Of a DNA stretch of 64,000 nt, positions 58,101-64,000 are shown one piece after another. The stretch lies in NCBI GenBank assembly GCA_940337035.1, contig OW679195.1, positions 177,044,015 to 177,108,014 of the forward strand. Direction: 5' to 3'. The position numbers and the translations under genes are program-made. The DNA comes from Agriotes lineatus (lineage: Eukaryota > Arthropoda > Insecta > Coleoptera > Elateridae). The stretch's first letter is position 1, and each line of letters begins with the position of its first letter. The notes below the pieces were generated by a model. The model saw only the letters and a list, made by a program, of their open reading frames with translations, was not told the origin of the DNA and did no database searches.

Positions 58101-58599
58101 TAATACACATATATTGCTAGTAGGGCCTGGAAACGTCAGAAAACATTACGGCGCCGACATAGTCTCACTTAGAGTATAACGCGTCTCGTGCGCATGCGTG
58201 AGAATTCGAACTCCGCCTTTAGAAGCGAGTTTTAAACTTGACCACTTCCCCATTGGCCGGACGACGCCGCCGCGCTTGCACACAGCTCACCATTATACAT
58301 TGAAGAGTTGGTTGTCTGTCTCACTTCCTTGGCAAGTTTCCCACTCATAGCCGCTAGCAATATAGTAAGTATTAGATATATGGGCTAAACGTAATTCTTC
58401 GGTACGGACGGAAAGTAGGGATGCCCGGATCGAGCGGCGCCGCGAAGCTTGCGCAACTCACCGGTTTCACACCTGCGCTCTTATGGGACAATCAACAGGA
58501 TCGCTTGACGTGTATCACCCATTCTTGTGACTGTGATAGCGCCTTCAAATTGATATCGGCAATTAAAACGTTCTAAAACAATTTGGAGGTAAGCAAAGC
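55113..58599. other. 3.5 kb without a recognised gene; CpG-rich segment at 58130-58560
   Basis: 55113-57350 is AT-rich with no conserved frame. 57380-57680 has a mixed-composition frame of 103 codons with no family resemblance. 58130-58560 is clearly richer in GC and CpG, with TGCGCATGCG (an NRF-1-like site, near 58188) and an inverted CCAAT (CCATTGGCC, near 58250), and may be a promoter or LTR. No transcript can be assigned. Confidence 0.4.
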
Positions 58600-58725
58600 T
58601 TCACTATGTTATCAATGCTTCTTTGATGTCCATGAATATACAAATGGAAGTCTCTTTATCGTCCATGACGTTTTCAATATTGCTTATCGGGCATCAACTG
58701 TATATTTCTCTGGTTGATAGAATAA
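58600..58725 (-). pseudogene. LINE reverse-transcriptase scrap (motif A)
   Basis: The minus strand reads PEKYTVDA, then in another frame SNIENVMDDKETSICIFMDIKEAL. This corresponds to the STVDAL..V..IE and FLDIEGAFD blocks of I/R1-like LINE reverse transcriptases. Too short for a clade. Confidence 0.5.
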
Positions 58726-59692
58726 TTATCTATGGTGCAGTAGATGATAGAGCACCATATCTTATGTGGTTGTCCACTACTTTTTCCAACACTTGATAAA
58801 AAAACTAGACTAATGGGTCTAAAGGATTTAGGTTGTTTACTCGAACGTTTTCTCGCCTTTTGGACAAAGATTACTTTTAATTCTCTCTAGCGTTTGGTAT
58901 ACGGTGTGTCCACAGATTCATTCTCAACTTTTGATTTTTGAAATAGCTCGTCCATTTTAAGAGAAAGCCGAATTTAATTTGCACATTCTTGAAGCACCTT
59001 TTAATAGAAATCTAGTGGTATATCCAGATTTTTGAAAACTGTTATCTTAGTTGAGCTACAAGGGCCAGCTTCATTTTTTCTTAAGGGATTCATACTTGCC
59101 TATGACGCATTTGAAAGGATATTTTTTTTTTCGTTTTTCAAATATGTATAATTTGTTGTAGGTAATACAAAAATCAATGGCGACAAATTAAAAAAAAACA
59201 CTATTGTTACTTGATTCTGAAGTTTGCCAAGCTTTGAAAACAAAAGGCAATCTTACTAATAGCTTGTTTTTAATTGATATTAAGTTTATATTGTTGGCAA
59301 TCAACCTTTTAAATAAGAAAATAGTTAAATAATGCAATTAAATCTGAATTACTGTTTAAATCTTAAATTAATTAATAATTTATTATTACTTCATATTTTT
59401 GTTTTACAGCAGCTTAGTAACAGTTTTACATTTGATATATTGTTATGCTAGGTATATTGCGTCACAAAAATTCGACCAACGCTACTAAAATGTATTTAAA
59501 CAAAAATCCAAAAGAAGGTAACCTCATCCATCTACTTAGAGAAATTTAAGGGTACATTTGATAGATCACATTTACTAAGAGGTATAAAAATATACAGCGC
59601 ATAAATGAGAAAATGAAAACTACCGTTTTAAAAGCATTTGTTCAAAATCCAAACAAATGAACAATGAACAATATCAAGTTGCTAGTAAATGA
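58726..59692. other. AT-rich stretch with no gene
   Basis: An ACGGTGTGTCCAC motif near 58900 resembles ends of insect DNA transposons but has no partner that I can find. Confidence 0.4.
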
Positions 59693-60374
59693 ATGTAGTC
59701 CGGCAGCGGTGTTATTTCCCTGAAGTGAAAATTTTCGTATTAAGTTTTTTTTTAACGGATTCTCGTAGATTTATATGCCTATTTACTATATCCGACTGAC
59801 GACAAGCTGGCATCTTTGAGCAACTTAAGATACATAGGGTGTTTCAAAACAATAAGATGATTGTATGTTTTTGGCTTTAAACTTGAATACTACTTTATTA
59901 TTGTGTGGTTAATTGTGCGTTAACATTGAATTGATTGATTTTACAAGTTTCAGCCATATACAGGGTGTTTAAAAATCTGTGTTGTCAAGTTTTAATAATA
60001 TTAATGAATTTCTGATATGAGAATATTTTGTGTTTTAGATCAAAATTCAGCTAAAAATAAGAACGTACGTGTTTAAAAACGAAGCTACATGACAGGTACA
60101 GAGTGTCCCAAAAATGTTTGGCTGACACAACAAACAGGCACACAAAAGTTGGAAAAGGTTTCTTAGGTAGAAACCAAGCATAAATATTCCTGTATCATGG
60201 TAATACGATCTCTAATAGCGATTTCTTTTTCAGATTCGAGTAAAGTGTAACCTCTAGTTAAATATGAGTGAAAACAAGTGTTTTTTAACTTGAAATTTGC
60301 TTGTGAAAAAAAAGTTAAAAACTTCCCGTTGCTGGTGTCCAGCGCATAAAAACTTATAAAGTGCAGTAAAGTGT

Positions 60375-60848
60375 ATGAAGATCAAAAGTTTGAAGAACTT
60401 GAAGAGATGTTTATCGCCAGGAAATGCTGTTACCGAAGCGGGAATCTCAACAACGAAAATGCAGAGGCGATCAGATGTGCCAAATTTCAATTTTAAAAAT
60501 GACTGCCTGTATTGTGGACAAAATTGTAAAGCGGAAAAGAATAAAAAGAACCCTCATCGATGGCGACCGTTCTTTCAATTCCTAGCTTTAGAATACAAGG
60601 TAATGAAAATTTCAAACAAGGAAGCCGTTTTGCAAACGTGCGTGGAAAGAAACGATACCTGGGCTGCTGAAATTAGATTAAGATTAGCTGGCTGTGTGGC
60701 AGACCTACCTGCCGTAGATGCCAGATACCATATGGACTGTCGTAATAAATTCATGAGTCAAAACGCTGGGCTTTCAGCAAAACGACAGTCTAGGAAGAAG
60801 ATATTCCTTACGAGGAATTGGGAGTATCGTCTCATCGACTTTATATAA
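60375..60848 (+). pseudogene. Unclassified transposon-associated protein, N-terminal part
   Basis: The 157-codon frame has CLYCGQNC, HRWRPFFQFL, VLQTCVERNDTWAAEIRLRL and ADLPAVDARYHMDCRNKFMS. The spacing of C-x2-C, W..E.RLR and D-x-R-Y-H-x2-C suggests a zinc-binding fold. Similar sequence is, to my recollection, found in many repeat-borne uncharacterised proteins of insects and cnidarians; no function is known to me. The frame breaks off at about 60846, shortly before a foldback insertion, and related sequence resumes at about 61260. Whether this is a transposase or an accessory protein cannot be decided from sequence alone. Confidence 0.5.
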
Positions 60849-60918
60849 TACATTTACAAATCTTCAAATAGGTATAGGCGTTAAGTTTAGCTTTTCAAAA
60901 GAACTAGTGAATATAAGT

Positions 60919-61251
60919 AACAAACGACTTCCGGGATTGGACTGTGTCATGATTGAGATCGAAGAACTCAACGTTTTGTCCACTTTCGTAAGGTGCTTCA
61001 TCAGGAGGAAAAAAGCAAAAGAGCAGGGTAACTCAACGTGTTAACCACGCCAGAGGCGAAACTCTTTGCAAGGAAAGGGACAGAAGAGCACGATAACTCA
61101 ACGTGTGAACCACGTCAGAGGCGAAACTCGACTGAGTCGTGCTCTTTTGCTTTTTTCGTCCTGATGAAGCCCCTTACGAAAGTGGGCGAAACGTTGAGTT
61201 CTTCGATCTCAATGATGACACGGTTCAATCCCGGAAGTCGTTTGTTACTTA
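60919..61251. mobile_element. Foldback insertion with hammerhead-like cores on both strands
   Basis: Arms of about 112 bp (60919-61029 and 61138-61251) are inverted copies starting AGTAACAAACGACTTCCGGG. The loop has two tandem units of about 57 bp (GTAACTCAACGTG.. and ATAACTCAACGTG..). The right arm carries CTGATGA, stem II GCCC/GGGC, GAAA and stem III CGTTGAG/CTCAATG in the order of a hammerhead ribozyme. The left arm has the same on the minus strand but with the GAAA box changed. The position expected to be U after stem III is A in the right arm. Confidence 0.55.
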
Positions 61252-61524
61252 ATGACAATGGCCGTGAAAGCCTCAAAAATCAACTATATTTTGAACCAAT
61301 TTAAAATATCATGCACGTATAATGAGCTGTTAAGGTTCAAAAAGGCTGCCGCTTTTGAGGTGGTTAAAAATGTAAATTTAACTGGAATTACTAAAGGAAA
61401 TTATGCCACACTAACCCAGGTTATTGTTGACACAGAAATCTCATCGCAAAATGGCAAAACCAGTACTCATTCACTAGCAGTCCTGGCCGCTCAAACTACG
61501 TCAGCAGGAGAATTTTTAATATAA
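61252..61524 (+). pseudogene. Unclassified transposon-associated protein, downstream part
   Basis: The frame reads YILNQFKISCTYNELLRFKKAAA and TQVIVDTEISSQNGKTSTHSLAVLAA. It resembles a block that, in the same unclassified family, follows the Cys-rich N-terminus (S-Y-x-E-x3-F-x3-AA, then V-D-x2-I-x4-G-x4-H). It ends at 61524 just before the inner right terminus. The assignment to one gene with 60375-60848 is an inference from order and family memory. Confidence 0.45.
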
Positions 61525-61823
61525 TAATATACTTTTGGAACACCCTGTATTTAAAATTGTTGTTTTTATTTTATATAAATCTTATTATGAGAAGCAAACC
61601 ATTTGTAAAAAACTCGTTTATTTACGTAAAATTTACAAATAATTTGAAAAGAGTGATATTTCACCTACTTGTTTATCGGACACCCCGTATCTGAAGTTGC
61701 TCAAGGATGACGCTTTGTCATCACTTGGATATCAAAACTAGGAGACCCTTAGACCCCAAATCCGTTTTGAAAAAAAACTAATACGAAATTGTTGGGTTTT
61801 ACCCCTTGGCTGCCGGACTAATG

Positions 61824-63181
61824 CAGTTTATTGCATTTAGAATGTGTATAGGTTGAACTCGGATATATAGTAGGTACAGTTTCTTATATTTTGAGAAATA
61901 AATAAGATGCGGTCAGGAATTGGAATGTTATTTTTCTATCATAATAATACTAACGCAAATGCCAATTAAATTCCATCTAAATTTGTACATATTATACATC
62001 GATATTTGAATGTATCTCTTAAACTTGAAGTAAAGGTAACGCCAGTAATCTCGCTAAATATTTCGAATCGCGCAAAGCTAAAGTGATTTGAAATATTTAT
62101 ATTTATAATTTCTTATTCACTTCTATACCTACGGAATTGCTTTTAGGTCAGTTAATTACGTGCAATTTCTAGAGATCGAGACCTCGGGGTAACTCCTTGC
62201 AATTGTTCGTTACAGGAAATAATAAACGAATGTGGGATGTGGGCCTACAAGGATGACTTGATGGTATGCTGAGGTGCTCTGGATGAAGAAGACATAACTC
62301 TGAAATGTCAGGAGTGGTGAGGAATGGTAATGTCGTCGCGGGTATCGCAGGAGCGTCCTTGCACCGTTACCGTCGTGGGCGCCTCCCTACGTCTTATTCG
62401 GAGAGAAGATTTTGTTGTGACTGCAAATTCTGCCAGTGAATCTGTGGCAAACTGTCGTTCAATGTTGTGTCTTTTTGAGTACAAACGACATTTAGTAAAA
62501 CGTAACATTAAAAAAATCTGAAGAATATAATTTATCCCCTTTATCGCTCCTGGTGTAATCGTGAAATTCCTTTTTAAGCATTTGCATTAAAGAACTTAAA
62601 AAAAGAGTTCGATGTAACTAATTTGTTTTCGATATTTCAGTATAAAACGAAAATAACTTTTGCAAATGTCGGAAACATATAGGATGTCTGTAAAATATGT
62701 GTACATGGCTTAACCACATACTGCTAGACCTAAAAATGGTGGATTTAACGCTACTTACCTATATTCAAAATGCTTTTAGCTAAGACAATATGTTGAATCA
62801 AACCGCGGACCTATTTGTATGATATTTGCTATGACACTCTCTATTAGGAGAAGTAATCTTTTAAGATAACATTCATTATCATCGGCCATCCACTAGTTGA
62901 TGAAACATGGGTACCACGACACAGCTCAGATAGTAACTATTTAATAGCAAAGCCGATAATTTCTAATTTCCCGGGAAAAGATATTCATTAGCGAATTTTT
63001 TGTGTCTTTGTAATTTTTGAAATATTGATTGTCTTTTAGGGAGCAGATGTAATCTAGTTGTCTATTCTCATTTCAAAATTGTAGAATCGGTTGCAGATAT
63101 GAAATATGGAAAAATAACAAATAATAAATTTTTTCCTTATAGAAAAATGGACCTGTTATAAATGTCCTGATTAAATAATTT
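61824..63181. other. No recognised gene
   Basis: AT-rich with a slightly GC-richer patch at 62330-62410. Short frames on both strands overlap there (62308-62521) but neither resembles a known protein. Confidence 0.4.
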
Positions 63182-63193
63182 ACAAATATAATA

Positions 63194-63466
63194 GTGAGCG
63201 GATGGCCCCACGAGCAAATGCTCGCCTCTCAGGCGGCTGGCCCGGGTTCGAATCCCGGCGGAATCTAGAAGAATTTTAAAAATCGTATGCTCTTCGGCTA
63301 CCACACTAACACCTGTGGTAGTCGTCAACCCCTAAAACAGGGAACTCTTCCTCATATTCGGCGGGCAAGGCTAGCCACATACCCGGCCTAAGGGCAAATA
63401 GGGCCCATAGAACCACTTTGTGGTTAAAACAGGCCACTGGCCTATAATTAGAGGAAGAAGAAGAAG
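63194..63466 (+). mobile_element. tRNA-derived SINE
   Basis: Perfect 12 bp target duplication acaaatataata (63182-63193 and 63467-63478). The 5' head is tRNA-like with a B box GGTTCGAATCC (63245-63255) and an A-box-like TGGCCCCACGAG (from 63203), the internal RNA polymerase III promoter. A body of about 190 bp follows, and the 3' end is a GAA/GAAGAA tail. Not a functional tRNA: there is no proper acceptor stem. Movement would depend on a LINE. Confidence 0.85.
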
Positions 63467-63478
63467 ACAAATATAATA

Positions 63479-64000
63479 CCATTTCGAAGTAAAAGCATGT
63501 GTTGCTATGGACGTTTACCAAAGAATATGGAATGTTGACATCGAGGGATATAAGGTATAAGGCGGACGTTGCTGGTTGCAGTTAGTATATTAGCTGTAGC
63601 GGAGATCTGCATAATTACTGTGATCTAGTGCCGTAATACTACAAGGTCTGCAATGCCGAAGGTCTTGTTAATAAGGTTAGGTTAGTGTGGTGTTTAGAGG
63701 ATTGGAGCGATCAGAATCTGAAAGGAAAGATTTATTATAAATAAAGTCAAACATTTAATGTCTGTTTAATGATTACCTGAAATGAGCTGAGGTATAATAT
63801 TTGTAAGAGCTGTTGAGTAAAGGGTTCGGATGAACTGTTAGCGTGAGTTTTAGGCAAAAGGAATCAACATAACCGATATCAAGTTTGAGCAAAAATAGTA
63901 TCTATATTAAGCGAGAAGTTTAGAAAAGAGAAGATTTAGTCAACAAGTTAGACTGGTTTGAGTATGAGCTTTAGCAAGTACTTACATTAGCCATATGAGT
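63479..64000. other. No recognised gene
   Basis: No conserved frame, RNA gene or repeat boundary was seen up to the window end. Confidence 0.4.

Larger units (their letters stand above)
59696..61820 (+). mobile_element. DNA transposon with about 145 bp TIRs and 3 bp duplication
   Basis: The first 12 bases TAGTCCGGCAGC and the last 12 are perfectly inverted. The match continues in blocks for about 145 bp (CGTATTA, ACGGATT, TGAGCAACTT and GGGTGT occur in order in both arms). ATG flanks both ends (59693-59695 and 61821-61823). A second inverted pair lies further in: TACAGAGTGTCCCAAAA near 60098 and the complement of TACAGGGTGTTCCAAAA near 61551, which may mark an inner element. The cargo is a Cys-containing protein of unknown function. 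I cannot assign a superfamily. Confidence 0.6.

Noticed and set aside
63195..63270. Functional tRNA gene
   Set aside because: A and B boxes are present, but there is no matching acceptor stem and the unit continues into a SINE body with its own target duplication.
1..64000. CRISPR arrays, operons, bacterial signals
   Set aside because: None present; all recognisable content is eukaryotic mobile DNA and spliced host coding sequence.

Overview
This is a window of AT-rich nuclear DNA from an arthropod, most probably an insect. The indications are intron-bearing coding sequence for an insect-type alpha-1,3-fucosyltransferase, BEL/Pao retrotransposons primed by tRNA-Tyr, APE-type and RNase H-bearing LINEs, hAT and IS630/mariner-type DNA transposons, a tRNA-derived SINE and several foldback elements. 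There is one 100-base assembly gap (5992-6091). The only host-gene sequence I can support is a glycosyltransferase 10 exon on the minus strand (9597 to about 9987), with a possible membrane-anchor exon upstream of it (about 10770-10863). Almost everything else recognisable is mobile DNA, often nested.

Layout. 1-2636: nothing recognised. 2637-9488: a decayed IS630/mariner-type transposon whose transposase is split by a 4.7 kb insert with 0.66 kb direct terminal repeats; that insert carries a tandem unit and a 1342 bp Transib-like palindrome flanked by CGGCG duplications. 9597-10863: fucosyltransferase exon(s). 11145-13692: a nearly intact hAT transposon with an 8 bp target duplication. 14133-14393: LINE fragment. 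17412-19030: interspersed repeat with two long CCGTC-rich polypyrimidine arrays. 21690-22063: mariner relic. 22133-24261: 5'-truncated LINE with reverse transcriptase and RNase H. 24290-25320: degenerate RTE-like reverse transcriptase on the minus strand. 25656-33625: a BEL/Pao element (minus strand, TSD gtgct) with a probable solo LTR nested in its 3' LTR. 37490-48015: an APE-type LINE (minus strand) interrupted by three insertions: a young BEL/Pao element (38197-45452, TSD ggtac), a foldback (45529-45824) and a MITE (46514-46891). 48850-49900: Gypsy relic. 50252-52081: a 1.8 kb palindrome. 52179-55106: degraded hAT. 58600-58725: LINE scrap. 59696-61820: a DNA transposon with long TIRs around an unclassified Cys-rich protein, itself interrupted by a foldback with hammerhead-like cores. 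63194-63466: SINE with a 12 bp duplication.

The most unusual object is the young BEL/Pao element. Its two 676 bp LTRs differ at one base that I can see. It carries a single uninterrupted 1924-codon frame in which gag, protease, reverse transcriptase, RNase H and the start of integrase run directly into the C-terminal part of an envelope-like protein. The rest of integrase and the front of the envelope-like protein are absent. Next in interest are the Transib-like palindrome, because the near-identical sequence on the other side of the gap looks like the same site without the element but with both target duplications retained, and the TIR element at 59696-61820.
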